From: Aegilops tauschii subsp. strangulata
Lineage: Eukaryota; Streptophyta; Magnoliopsida; Poales; Poaceae
DNA length: 64,000 nt
Assembly (NCBI RefSeq): GCF_002575655.3
Contig: NC_053039.3
Span: forward strand, 239,050,622-239,114,621
Direction of reading: 5' to 3'
Numbering within the stretch: position 1 is the first letter of the stretch; every line of letters starts with the position of its first letter. A program made the position numbers and the translations under genes. Shown in pieces: positions 1 to 10,946 of this stretch. The notes beneath the pieces were generated by a model, which was not told where the DNA came from, searched no databases, and was given only the letters and a program-made list of their open reading frames with translations.

Positions 1-3000
1 GCTTTGAGACCAACCGTATTCGCAAGTGTTCCCCGGCTATATAACAGAATTTATTCTGCGTAATACAACTATACCAGTTATTACACATTTTCATGTTCAT
101 TGTGCATACGGCTAGGCATACCTTTTCTGAGGTCCATTTGTTCGACTGGGTTTTGTTAACTGGTTTATTGCTTGTTTACTCCATAGAATCACAAATGCTG
201 TGAAGGATTCTGGTGGGCTAAAAGAAAGACTATTCCGTACCGCGTACAATGCCAAGAGGCAAGCTCTTATGAATGGTAAGCACATCATGAAGTTCATTTA
301 AGTTCAGTGTCCCATCCATCCTATTTTTTGTCTAGAAACCATTTAACATAATTAATTATTTCTCACCACTGAAGCATGAAATCAGCACACACAATTCACT
401 TTATGCACCTGTGTCTGTTGACCATAACGCGTTATTCCGTAGATTGATTGATTCTTGTTTGAATTGAAAACTGTAGAAGCGGCCCCAACAGTAGAATTTT
501 ATTAGAGACCAAACATATGTAGAAGAGGAGTATGTGCAAGCAAAATTCTTCTATAATTTAATTTTATAGTCCAACATTGCTCCTTGTAAAGAGCGTATAC
601 TAAACATGAAGTTTCGTTCCTTCTCCTTCCTGTCCAAATTGGTGCCCAGGTAACATAATTGTGACCAGGGTTCCCTTTTCCTTCAGGGTTAGCTGTAGTC
701 AGATTTGGGCTCGCTTTCTTGTGCTTTTTTTTGCATTCACTTAGTTTAGAAGTTTATTGTGCTTTCTCAAAGTAGTCCTAAATGCCGTAATACTGTCTGT
801 TTTTTTTCTTGTAAATTGAACGCTGGATATGAAGATAAGTGGCTGCTGACATGTTTAACCTAGACACTGAAAATACCAAAGGTGCAACTGAACGACCAAA
901 TGGGTTCCAACTTTTTATGTAGGTCACTCTTATAAGATTAAAAGGGTTGATATGTGTGATAATTGGAAATATAAAGCTTATGTAGCATTTTCATGATTTT
1001 CTAGTAGATAGCAAGTAATCATAATTTCCAAGTTGGAAACATGGATAGTAATCATCTTGTGTTAGTTATATTTCTGTTGCTTAGCAATGACCGAATGCTG
1101 CAAGATGGAAATTTCATTATTCTTGTAAGCACACCGTATTTGTCATTTGATCCATTTTCATTCCCTTGCATATATAATGAAATTTACTTACTACATTGTG
1201 TTTTAGGACGAAATCCTTCCCCAATGTGGGATAAGTTGGTATTTAACAAAATAAAAGCTAGGCTTGGTGGACGTGTGAGGCTTATGACTTCAGGCGCTTC
1301 TCCATTGTCAGCAGATGTAATGGAATTCCTAAGAATGTAAGCTTATTTCTTGTGTGCTGCCGTGTGTGATAATTGTTGGTAGCTTCATGTTCTTAGAAAG
1401 TAAACACTGTTTTTAACTTTTTGTAGATGCTTTGGTGGTGAGGTTCTTGAAGGCTATGGAATGACAGAGACATCTTGTGTCATCACTACAATGGATATTG
1501 GTGACAAATTAATTGGTCATGTTGGATCACCAAATCCTTCTTGTGGTAAGTTTTGTGTTTGGTTAACATTTGTGCTCAGGTTGACCATAATATTCTCGTG
1601 AAATCATTATTTTATGTTATTAGTGCATAGAGAATCCATCCTAGTAATCTCTACTATTAAAGGGGAGTTGGGGATTGTATGTTCCATACCCAAATCAAAT
1701 CACATCTTATCAAAACCTTAACTAAATCAAAACTTTTCCTTGCCTTGCCCTTCCCATACTCAAATCAAATCTTACCAAAATCTAGAATATGACGGGTGTA
1801 AGATTTATGTCGGACATGATTGGTGTTGAACCACTAAAATATGTATGCCCCCGTTGTAACACACGGACAATTAGCTAGTGATGAGTAAATGTGGGTTTGA
1901 TTTACTGTTTTTAGAGAATGTAGTAGAGGCTTGCCCATCTTTTCATTAAGCAAGAAGCCAGTCATACAAAATCGCAAGACCAACATGTGGCTAATTTACT
2001 ACTCCCTCCGTCCCATAATATAAGAACGTTTTTGACACTAGTGTAGTGTTAAAAACGTTCTTATATTTTGGGACAGAGGGAGTAAATGTAAAGGAGACCA
2101 CTCACACTCTACCAACAAACACACCCTAAAGTGGCACAAGCTCGGCATCTTCCTTGATGCTCCACAAGCGATACTAGGTCGCAATGCTGTCCCGGAACAC
2201 ACTGTTGCTGTTCTGTTTGTGCCACGAAGTCAGCATGTCAGTGTCAGCATTCATGTCGGATGGAATTCATTCTTTTCTTGAGCACATATCAAAATGCGTG
2301 CTGTTTTGTATTAGAAGGGGCACAATGAGAAGGCAGAAAAGTAACCAACAAGTCAAACGAGAACTACAAAGTCTAGCAAACCAAGTAAAAATGAAACTAG
2401 CAAAAACAAGAAGCCAAGAAACAAAAAAGGTGAGGAACTAGTAGGTCAGCACAAGCAGAACTGAAGAAATTTTATTTGAGGTTCATTTAGCAAGGTCCAT
2501 TGACCCATGTTGATTGAATTTCTTCATCCAGAGATGAATTATGTTGTGTCTTGAGAAATCTTTCAGTATCTTTCCATGTTGACAGAAATTAAGGTCTCAT
2601 TTCTAATAATTACATGGAGTTTTGTATTTTCTTATTCTCTCTTTCGTAATGCAAATATTGTTTTCATTTTCAGAGGTTAAACTTGTGGATGTCCCAGAAA
2701 TGAATTACACTTGTGAGGATCAACCATATCCTCGTGGAGAAATATGTGTTAGAGGACCTACAATATTCCGCGGTTACTATAAAGACGAAGTCCAAACGTA
2801 ATTTGCTATCCTTCAACTCCTATTTGAACTTTTGAATTTATTAAGTGAGTTAAAATAAATGCATTTGGAAATGTGCAGAAGGGATGTCATTGACAATGAT
2901 CGCTGGTTGCACACTGGAGACATAGGTTTGTGGCTGCCTGGAGGGCGTCTAAAAATTATAGATAGGTAAAATCGGAAAGCTGGATGGCAATTATGCGCAT

Positions 3001-6000
3001 TTTGCTTTCATTTAGATTGCTTAATCTAGTGTAGTTTATCTGTTTGGTGCTTTTATACTGTCCATGCGCGAGCTATTAGAACTATCACTAAACAATTCAA
3101 TAGCTGTAGAGTATAGTTGATCTATTATCTAACGAATTTCCAAGTGAAAGTGATTCTTCAGAAAAAGAAAAAATGTATGCTACAGGTTCCTGTGAATAGC
3201 AGCAACGGAATTATTATTTACTGAAAATTATTCTTTTGCTTTCATATTCTTACGACTGATCTTTTGCTTTATCGTTATTAGGACTTGAACTTCTGTAGCA
3301 TGCTGGAGCGCTTCTAAGCTAGTTGGATTTTTGTTATGATTTTGTTAGTTGTTTAGGGTGCACAAAGTAGATAAGGCGCACATGATGCTATCAAAATTAT
3401 CAATCCATGTCCTTAAGTTTCCATCTGCTTCCATTTCTATTTAGGGGAAGTTATATCTTATGTATCAGTGCTTTTAACTTCTGTACAGGTTTCTAATGTT
3501 ACTCAGAAGTTGCCAGTAAACTCTTAATGCTCACTTGAAAGTAGAATGTATTATGTGAGGTTGGCATGGTAGATGATAAAACTCTTATACAGTATGTTAT
3601 TAGGACTTACTAGTAGAATATCTGCCACTCAGTTAAATCAGTATAATTTCAAGTATGTTGAGGACCATCTAAAGACAAGTTTGTGACCCTAAAATTAGAG
3701 CGTTGCGGAGTGAAAGCAGCATATCAACCTTCTCAAGTACTGATCAAGATCTGATCACGCATAAATATTATTACAATTTTGCTCACTGTTATTGAACCGT
3801 TGAACTTGGCAGGCCTTTGTCCTGTTAGGTAGTGTAATGTTTGGAGAATTTTGAGGAATCACCTAAGCTCACAGTATATCCTTTTATTTGGATTAGAGAC
3901 TCTTTGGGTTATCACCCAATCTCTTTCTGCAGATTTCCCTAGGTTAATTCATTTAGTATGTTCGACTACACTTAGTTTGGTACTAGTTTTCTTCCATTTC
4001 TTACTGTTCTGTATTTTTCTGAGCTCCAGGAAAAAGAACATTTTCAAGTTGGCTCAAGGAGAATACATAGCTCCAGAGAAGATTGAGAATGTGTACGCTA
4101 AGTGCAAGTTCATTGCTCAATGCTTTATATATGGTAATGTTCATGATTTTATATTAGTTGTACCTATCAATTGTGGTGACGTGTTTTCTGAGTTTGTTGA
4201 TTTGGATGCAGGTGATAGTTTCAACTCTTTTCTAGTTGCCATTGTAGCAGTTGAACCAGATGTTTTGAAGGCTTGGGCCGCATCTCAAGGAATACAAGTA
4301 AGTACTTTAACCTTTCATTTCCCGCTACCTTATAAAACCAAACATTGAGATGAACTCATTGTTTCTACTCAAATTAGACTTAGGGCCTCTTTGGATTGTA
4401 TAATTTCATAGGAATTTTTGTGGGACTCTAATCCTCAATAATTTGTTTCCTATAAGGACCCTATTCATCAGAGGGATGGGGTTGTCATATTCCTGTCTCT
4501 AATTGAACCAACATAAGCTCAAACCTTATTTTTCCTTCTAGAATTCCAATGGACCCTCTCTTTATTTCTCTCGACTTTTGGTCTTCATTCCTCCCAACAT
4601 TTCTATGTTCATTTATGTGAACCATCCAAAGGCATTACTTCAATTATTCCTGTTTTGAGATTGTACAGAAGCCCAAAATATGTGGCATCTCATCCATGTT
4701 TCTTTTCCTATTCCTGTGTTTTCTATTTCTTGTGATTCAAAGAGCATGGCTTGTTCCTCATATTATGTTTGGTCATTCATGGAATTAGGCAAGTCCTTTT
4801 CATTTAGTGATTTAGTGTTAGTATTGAACACTTGAACTCAAAATGTTGGGGATGCAACCAGGACCTTCGCCTTGTGGTAGGAGCCTGCAACTAGAGTGTT
4901 GCTTTTAGCTATATACAAGCTTATATTCTTGCTACTATCCCGTCACCATGCATTAAAAAAAAGGGCAGCCCGGTGCATGTAGCTCCCGCTTGCGCAGGGT
5001 CCGGGGAAGGGTCCGACCACTTTGGGTCTATTGTACGCAGCCTTTCCCTACATTTCTGTAAGAGGCTGTTTCCAGGACTTAAACCCGCGACCTCATGGTC
5101 ACAAGGCAGCAGCTTTTACCACTGCGCCAAGGCTCCCCTTCACCATGCATTATTCTCCAAGAAGGATTTTAAGAGTTCGTTTACAGTACTTTTTGGCTGT
5201 GTCCTGGAATTTTGAAATGCTAGTAACATGGCAGCATGATATTAGCTGGAAACCGACACTAAACAAATGGCTTAAACTGGTTCCGTTGATGATGTTAGTA
5301 CAGCGCATTAAAGCAGCACTAGTCCCATTACGGATGGCTGGATGGCAAGTAGACCAGGAAACCAGGATCATTGTATTGTAGCAGGAGATGGTCACGTGTT
5401 GGGCAAAGATTTGCAGCAGCAAGTAAAAGAGGAATAGGATTAGGAAAAAGTCCTGTTGTATACGGAAAGGTCTATTAAGTCCAATCGTATTAGGAGTGAT
5501 CAAGGGTCTAAGCCTCCACCATATATGGATCCCATCTATCTATGTTTCAGGGAAGCAAGAAATAATCAGTCTAATCTCTCTCCCCATCCTCTCTTTCTGA
5601 ACGTATGTCCACCCAATCTCTCGCAGCCATAGAGTTTGGCTATCTTCAGCATGGTAGTTATCGCGTCATGAAACAAATTCACAACAGGTCGAATACTTCA
5701 TTTGCCACCAATAGCTAGTCACTATCTTGGTTTTCTGGACGAGTTGCCTTACAGCGAGATGCCCTTCTCCTATCTTGGGATCCCGCTTACGTTGCAACGC
5801 CCTACTGCCGCGCAACTCCAGCCCTTAGTGGATCGCACCGCCGGCTGCCTCCCATTCTGGAAAGCCCACCTGATGAATTGCGCCGGCCGTCTCGCCCTTG
5901 TCAAATCCGTCCTGGGCATGATTCCGATACACCAGCTCCTCGTGTTCGCCCCGCCACAGAAGATTCTCAGGCAGTTCAAAAAGATACATCGCGATTTTCT

Positions 6001-8589
6001 CTGGGCCGGACGCGCCGCCGCCAACGGCGGCCACTGCCACGTTAATTGGCGCCGCGTATGTTGCCCCCTACCCCTTGGCGGCCAGGGGGTCCAGGACCTG
6101 CAGCGCACTGGACTCGCCCTTAGGCTGCGTTGGCTTTGGTTCTCTCGCACTGATGACACCCACGCCTGGTCCGGTCTTGACCTGCAGTTCTCCATGGAGG
6201 AACGGGCCATATTTTTTGCGTCGACCTACATGATGATTGGTGATGGGCTCACTGCCAAATTCCGGGAAGACCGCTGGATTGATGGCCGTTCGATCAGCGA
6301 AATTGCACCACTCCTGTACGCGTGCATTCCCAAGAGGCGCAGAAAGCACATGACCGTGGCTGAGGGCCTCCAGGACCAGGGCTGGGCCCGTGACATTCAG
6401 CGTATCCTCGGCGTGCACGAGATCGGGCAGTACCTCATGCTTTGGCAAAAGCTCGAGGGCCTCACGCTCACTGAGGAACCCGATCGCCTAATCTGGAAGT
6501 GGACCTCGAGCGGCGTCTACACTGCGCAATCCTGCTACCGCCTCCTTCTCTGGCTCCGTGTGCTGTGATGCATGGAAGCTGATCTGGAAATCTTGGGCAC
6601 CCCCCAAAGTGAAGTTCTTCCTCTGGTTGGCGAACCAGGATCGCTGCTGGATGGCCGACCGCCTCGTGCGGCGTGGCCTACAGCATCCTCCCCGGTGCCC
6701 CCTCTGCGATCAAGCTCCGGAGACCATCCGTCACCTACTGCTTGAATGCCCCTTCTCTCGACAGGCCTGGCATGAGATATTGGCTTGGTTACGATTGACC
6801 ACCAGCGCGCCAACGAATGAAGCCTCGCTGAAGGATTGGTGGCAGCAAGCAAGGCAAGACACCCCCAAGTCCCTTCGCAAAGGTTTGGCCTCCATCGCGC
6901 TCCTCATGCCATGGATGATCTGGAAGCACAGGAACGAGTGCGTTTTCGACGACAATCTGCCGTCTATTCACTCCCTCATTAACAAGGTCAAGGAGGAAGC
7001 TGCCCTTTGGGCTAGAGCGGGAGCGGCTGGCCTGCGTGCCATTCTGCCCAGGACCTGGGATGTGCATTAGTTACTTCTGTGTACTCCGTAACCTACCTCC
7101 TAGGAGGACTGTAAACACAAACTCTCTCTTTTCAATGCAATGAAACACAAGTCTTATGTGTTTTCTCGAGAAAAAAAAACCCTTGGGGCTGGAGACAAAG
7201 TAGCGAAAAGGATGGATCGTGGCTGCATTCATATCAATCAGCCAGAGGTCTAGGTGTCCTCAGTTTTTTTCTGCACTATCTTTGTCATAGTGTTTTTTTT
7301 CTTCTTCTGGAAACTGCACAAAATCAGATAGTTTTTTGTGGACGGTTTGACGCAAGCAGTGGGAGTGATTTTAGTGTGGCTGCGCTTCATGAGGCCAATC
7401 ACTAAACTGGAAGCAGTGATTGATTTGAAGGTCTATGGAATTGTATAAAACAAATGAACATTAACAAGATAACTTTTCTTGGGATGTAGTTTTTGTGTTT
7501 CTGGGAGTTCTTTTATTGTATGTCCAAAAGCACTAAAGCAGCATTGTAACTATCCTTTTTTCTTCTGGAGAAGTATCTAGATGTACATGGAGGAACACTC
7601 CACAGTTTCTTACTTCTTATGTTATGCACAAAAAGTGGCTATGCAGGCCTAAATATAGAAACTGTATGTGTGCGCCATTTTTAATGTTTTTTTTTCTGTA
7701 TCGACTTCTAATGGATTTTTTTTCACGAAAACTGCAAGTACATCCGAGATCCCCCCCCCCCCCCAAAATGTACACAAGCTTCTCTTTTGTTGGCTGGTGC
7801 CAGTGTGCAAGTGATCCCTGGCTCAGTTAGCATATTTCTACTTTTGTCGACCTTAATGGTGTAGAAAACTGGGATCTATAATTAGAATAGTCACATTCTG
7901 TTTCATAGTGTTTCCTTTAGATATGTTACTTGTCATTTGGCTTTTCTTTTGATCAACTTTGCACTTCCTCAAGACATTATCTTCGTTCATGGTTTCATCC
8001 TTAAAGTGGCGCTGAGAAATAACACACTTGGGTCATACTTTCTTGTGTTATTGTTATTTCATATATCCTCCAATGGTTCTCGCATACAATCCAATCTTGT
8101 CATGTTATTTTCTAATATACATCCTGTCTAATCTCTAGAGTGAGGATTTAAGACAGCTTTGTGCTGACCCGAGAGCAAAAGCTGCTGTCTTGGCTGACAT
8201 GGATTCTATTGGAAAGGAAGCACAGGTTTCTCTCTGCACTCCCGACTGTACATACATTCTCTATAAGTAATCTAGGAGTATTATGTATATCATCCCTTGA
8301 TAAATATTTGTATTATCATCTTCCAGCTAAGAGGTTTTGAATTTGCCAAAGCTGTTACTCTTGTTGCTGAACCTTTCACAGTAGAAAATGGTCTCCTCAC
8401 CCCAACGTTCAAGGTAAGCACGTTCATTCTGTTACAGTAGTAGGTTTAAATACGGGGAAGCTAACCTCAGTACGAACTCTGAATCTTTTACAGGTCAAAA
8501 GACCGCAAGCTAAGGCCTACTTCGTGAAAGAACTCGCAGATATGTATGCACAACTGCGTGACGCCGAATCAGCTAGGCAGAAGTTGTAA
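1..8589 (+). CDS. LACS6-like: Long-chain acyl-CoA synthetase, peroxisomal LACS6/7 type (3' half, 11 exons, 5' end outside window)
   Basis: The family activates long-chain fatty acids to acyl-CoA with ATP; the LACS6/7 branch feeds peroxisomal beta-oxidation. Exons read by eye: 1-59 (partial), 187-275, 1207-1336, 1427-1545, 2674-2797, 2879-2965, 4030-4133, 4212-4297, 8139-8225, 8327-8413, 8494-8589. All introns are GT-AG and the joined length (1068 bp, 355 residues plus TAA) stays in frame. Visible AMP-binding signatures are [10 protein letters not shown], the adenylate motif [35 protein letters not shown] and [15 protein letters not shown]. The C-terminal part includes [13 protein letters not shown] and [20 protein letters not shown]. 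These match the plant LACS6/7 branch more closely than the plastid or ER branches (from memory of the family). The last residues are RQKL rather than the canonical SKL targeting signal. No stop or frameshift is seen. The fourth visible intron (1546-2673) and the eighth (4298-8138) are swollen by transposons. Confidence 0.93.
1648..1878 (+). mobile_element. Small non-autonomous Helitron in the fourth visible LACS intron
   Basis: The segment begins TCTCTACTATTAAAGG and ends ATTAGCTAG. It lies exactly between an A (1647) and a T (1879), with no target duplication, as Helitrons do. A short GC-rich inverted repeat (CCGT...ACGG, about 1851-1866) precedes the CTAG end by a few bases. It has no coding capacity at 231 bp. 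The terminal pattern is what I know for Helitrons; the family is not assigned. Confidence 0.6.
2002..2082. mobile_element. Stowaway MITE, 81 bp, in the fourth visible LACS intron
   Basis: The near-perfect terminal inverted repeats begin CTCCCTCCGTCCCATAATAT and the whole element can fold into one long hairpin. It is flanked by TA at 2000-2001 and 2083-2084, the Stowaway/mariner target duplication. Size and sequence resemble the wheat Athos family. Confidence 0.9.
2184..2441 (+). other. Intron sequence between MITE and exon; no gene seen
   Basis: An 85-codon open frame lies here inside the intron between exons 1427-1545 and 2674-2797. Its translation shows no domain, and its ends do not match splice sites of the LACS gene. 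I regard the region as non-coding intron. Confidence 0.6.
2966..4029 (+). other. Sixth visible LACS intron, no recognised element
   Basis: This intron of 1064 bp is AT-rich. It begins GTAAAA after the GAT AG half codon and ends TCCAG before the exon that starts with the KKNIFK coding sequence. I see no transposon ends or open frame with meaning in it. Confidence 0.7.
4383..4746. mobile_element. Decayed MITE-like element in the eighth visible LACS intron
   Basis: The left end GGGCCTCTTTGGATTGTA is partly mirrored at the right end, where GTGATTCAAAGAG reads CTCTTTGAATCAC on the other strand. The interior is AT-rich and non-coding. The flanking TTA expected for a Tourist-type element is only convincing on the left, so the family is open. 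Confidence 0.35.
4956..5139 (-). mobile_element. Au-type SINE, antisense to the LACS gene, with perfect 13-bp target duplication
   Basis: On the minus strand the element has a tRNA-like head with a Pol III box A (5113-5128, GGCGCAGTGG core) and box B (5075-5087, GGGTTTAAGTCC). A body typical of the plant Au SINE follows, with a short T-run at its 3' end. The target duplication TCACCATGCATTA is identical at 4943-4955 and 5140-5152. The identification as Au comes from known Au sequences. It lies in the eighth visible LACS intron. Confidence 0.9.
5395..5625 (+). repeat. LTR-like stretch, possibly Copia remnant
   Basis: The stretch resembles the end of a retrotransposon LTR: TATACGGAAAGGTCTATTA, then a TATATGG segment, then AATCTCTCTCCCCATCCTC. 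No matching second copy or target duplication was found. This is from general resemblance only. Confidence 0.3.
5690..7179 (+). pseudogene. LINE (L1-type) 3' fragment: end of reverse transcriptase plus zf-RVT domain
   Basis: The first frame (5702-6568) carries the C-terminal reverse-transcriptase part of a plant LINE, with the hallmark FSYLGIPL, and then [15 protein letters not shown] frameshift near 6560 moves the reading to a second frame (6558-7070). That frame holds the zinc-binding zf-RVT domain ([34 protein letters not shown]). A short 3' UTR follows, ending in an A-run at about 7169-7178. The 5' truncation is typical of target-primed reverse transcription. GC content is far above the surrounding intron. 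No clear target duplication was found. Confidence 0.88.
7180..8138 (+). other. Remainder of the eighth visible LACS intron
   Basis: T-rich intron sequence with a C-run of 14 at 7751-7764. No coding segment or complete transposon end is visible. The 3' splice site is TCTCTAG at 8132-8138. Confidence 0.7.
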
Positions 8590-8947
8590 TTATTCGAGAA
8601 ATGTTCAGGAGTAAGGTTCAAACCAATACAGGACAGGTTCACACAATGGAGTAAGGATTTCTCATTTGCTCTATGAGCAGGAATACCTTTCACCCGCCAA
8701 CAGCAAGGAGTGGTGTTGGGTGTGGTTATATTTATAAAGGAATAAACCGAAGGCCCCATTGTAGAATTTCGTTCGTTATTTTGGTAAAAGGTATACAATT
8801 TATAGGAAAACATTCTTGATATACCTATACCCATCAACAGTTCATGCCTTCTTGCTACTGCAGAAGTTATACAAAAGACTGAAGATATACCTATACATGT
8901 AAGTTATAGGAAAACATTCTGTAACCATGATCATGTTCAAATATGTA
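8590..8947 (+). other. LACS 3' UTR and downstream flank
   Basis: The sequence follows the TAA stop. AATAAA at 8741-8746 is a plausible polyadenylation signal about 150 bp after the stop. Two short direct repeats containing GATATACCTATAC lie at about 8818-8831 and 8884-8897. The flank ends where the LTR of the minus-strand gypsy element begins. Confidence 0.55.
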
Positions 8948-9250
8948 TGTTACACTAAGGCAAAAATTGAGAAGAAAATCGCTGGTGAGGTTTCAGCACT
9001 ACTCTCAATCACACGAGCGAATTCAGGGAAGAACTAGGGGAATTCGGATTAGGGTTTGTGCCGCCAAGGTGGGCGAAACAAAGCCAGCTGGAACACGGCG
9101 GCCTAGGGTTTAGCCCTATTACAAGTTAGCTGCCTTCTCTTGCCTGATCCCAGGCTTATAAATCATTACAACTTACTGGAGGTAAAAACAGAAAGAAGAA
9201 AAGGTTGGTGCTTTTTCGGGAAAGCAAACAACAAGATGAAGGCTACTAGC
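8948..9250 (-). repeat. Probable 3' LTR portion of gypsy element A
   Basis: On the minus strand this segment ends CCTTAGTGTAACA at 8948. It contains the AACCCTAG motif and a TATAAGC segment common in LTRs. The start of the LTR is not clear, because the coding sequence (a GPQAV stretch at about 9350-9370) fades gradually. No second copy of this LTR is present. Confidence 0.45.
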
Positions 9251-9398
9251 CGTCCAATCTGAGATCAACGTCGAGCGCGAGCTCCTTGCATGAAGCGATA
9301 AGCGAGTGTCCTTCGTTAGATGGAGATCTTGCGGCTTAATTTGAAATCCCTTGAACTGCTTGAGGGCCTAAGTATTTAATTGACTGGCATGAAAAGTA

Positions 9399-9479
9399 CT
9401 CCCTCCGTAAACTAATATAAGAGCGTTTAGAATACTAAAGTAGTGATCTAAACGCTCTTATATTAGTTTATAGAGGAAG
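9399..9479. mobile_element. Stowaway MITE, 81 bp, inside gypsy element A
   Basis: Terminal inverted repeats of about 35 bp start CTCCCTCCGTAAACTAATAT. TA flanks lie at 9397-9398 and 9480-9481. It interrupts the gypsy pol frame just after an ENYKLYD stretch on the minus strand. Confidence 0.88.
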
Positions 9480-9939
9480 TATCATATAACTTGTAGTTCT
9501 CGGGTAATAGGAGTTTGTAAGAGGCATGACCCACTTTTTGCAGAATTCTGAAAGGGCCATAGTACTTGGAGTGGAGCTTCAAATGTTTGTGAATGCTTAG
9601 GGAAGTGTGCATGTAGAGTTGGATCTTCAAGTAAACCATATCCCTAGGTTGAAATGATCTATCAGACATGTTGTCCACAAAGACAAAGAATTTCATTCTC
9701 TCCTTTGCTTTGAGTAGGTTCTCCTTGATGATTGTTGCAATATCTTCAAGACTGAAAAATGATTCAGGGGAGCAATCTTCAGGATAAAGAGCAGCCTTAG
9801 CAACCAAAGTAGGTTCTCTTCCATAAAATGCTTGGAAAGAAATCATATTGAGAGCAATGGAAGCAGGTGTTGTACCACCATTCTGCTAGAGATAGCCAAT
9901 GTCACCATTAGGCTAGTTGAATGCCATACATCTGAGGTA

Positions 9940-10061
9940 CTCCCTCCGTCCGGAAATACTTGTCATCGAATGGATAAAAAGGGGTGTATCTAGAACTAAA
10001 ATACATCTAGATACATCCCATTTTATTCATATTGATGACAAGTATTTCTGGACGGAGGGAG
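9940..10061. mobile_element. Stowaway MITE, 122 bp, inside the gypsy A integrase
   Basis: The ends read CTCCCTCCGTCCGGAAATAC with a matching inverted copy. TA flanks lie at 9938-9939 and 10062-10063. On the minus strand, deleting the MITE and one TA rejoins the integrase codons for NY and LR, so the insertion site is exact. Confidence 0.92.
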
Positions 10062-10118
10062 TAGTTTTCAAGACATTGGTTCACTCTCTCTGTCTGACCA
10101 TCAGTTTGTGGGTGGTAT

Positions 10119-10943
10119 TTTTTTTGAAATGGAGGCAAAAGCTTTGCCTCATCCATTAAATAAGGAAGAATAGAGTTTGTTACAAGTAACCCTGAATACA
10201 CGACATGAGATTACTCTCGCAAAATAATGGACCCTAATTTCTTTGCACCGGCGATGACCCAAAGGTTGGCCTCGGTCTCGGTGGAGGCAAGCAATATTGT
10301 CGGCGGTGCGCTCTTGTGCTTGAAGACTCTTGCGTTTCGCTCGTTCCAGATAGTCCATGAAACAAGCATGGTTAGGGATGCCTTAGCTTGGCGGTTTGGC
10401 ATGTCGTTGTCGCAGGTACTTGCCCACCAAGCCTCAACCGAGTCGAACAAGGGCCAACCGGAGGCGTCAAGTCCGAAAATGTGGTATTTGTCAATGATCA
10501 AAGACCAAAGCCTTCGAGTGTAGCGGCATTTAAAGAAGAGATGAGACCCACATTCTTGCACTCTCTTGCAGAGAGGGCAAAGACCACAGTTGGTCCACCC
10601 ACGCTTCGCCAATCTATCGGCGGTCCAAACTCTATCTTGTAGGGCCAACCAAGCAAATAACTTGACCTTTGGAGGAGCCCAAGCCTTCCATATCATTTTA
10701 TCCATGGGTGAGAGAACCATCCCTAAAAATTGCGCCTTGTATGCGGATGCCGCCGAGTAGAGCCCACTAGCCGTATGCTTCCATAAGATGTCGTCCTCGG
10801 TGAGCTCATCGAGTTGGACCTCATGCAGAAGTTCCCAAAGTGTGAAGAATTGTGTGATGTGCTCCGCGGAGACGTTGGCGGGAGGTTTGATCTTGAATCC
10901 ACGCGTGATGTGCTCCGCGGAGACGTTGGCGGGAGGTTTGATC
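10119..10943 (-). mobile_element. 5'-truncated LINE with A-tail and 13-bp target duplication
   Basis: The minus-strand frame 10720-10211 encodes the LINE zf-RVT domain (MIWKAWAPPKVKLFAWL, CPLCKRVQECGSHLFFKC). The 3' end carries the common plant LINE end (GATGAGGCAAAGCTTTTGCC) and an A-run at 10118-10125. The target duplication TTGTGGGTGGTAT is identical at 10106-10118 and 10944-10956. The insertion split the integrase of gypsy A just before YHPQTDG. Confidence 0.93.
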
Positions 10944-10946
10944 TTG
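10854..10946. repeat. 42-bp direct repeat, two identical copies, at the LINE 5' end
   Basis: The copies at 10854-10895 and 10905-10946 both run from GTGATGTGCTCCGCGG to GGTTTGATCTTG, with a 9-bp spacer. The second copy ends in the 5' target duplication, so the duplication coincides with the truncated LINE end. Confidence 0.9.

Noticed and set aside
3851..4348. 165-codon frame as a separate gene
   Set aside because: It only spans two real LACS exons plus intron that happens to be open; the splice sites fit the LACS gene.
5075..5128. A true tRNA gene
   Set aside because: The Pol III boxes belong to the SINE head; no complete cloverleaf with anticodon arm could be drawn.
5770..6448. Minus-strand frames opposite the LINE fragment
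   Set aside because: They are shadows of the LINE reverse-transcriptase frame with no similarity to known domains.
7751..7764. C-run of 14 as a functional signal
   Set aside because: Simple homopolymer in an intron with no partner structure; lengths of such runs are also prone to sequencing error.
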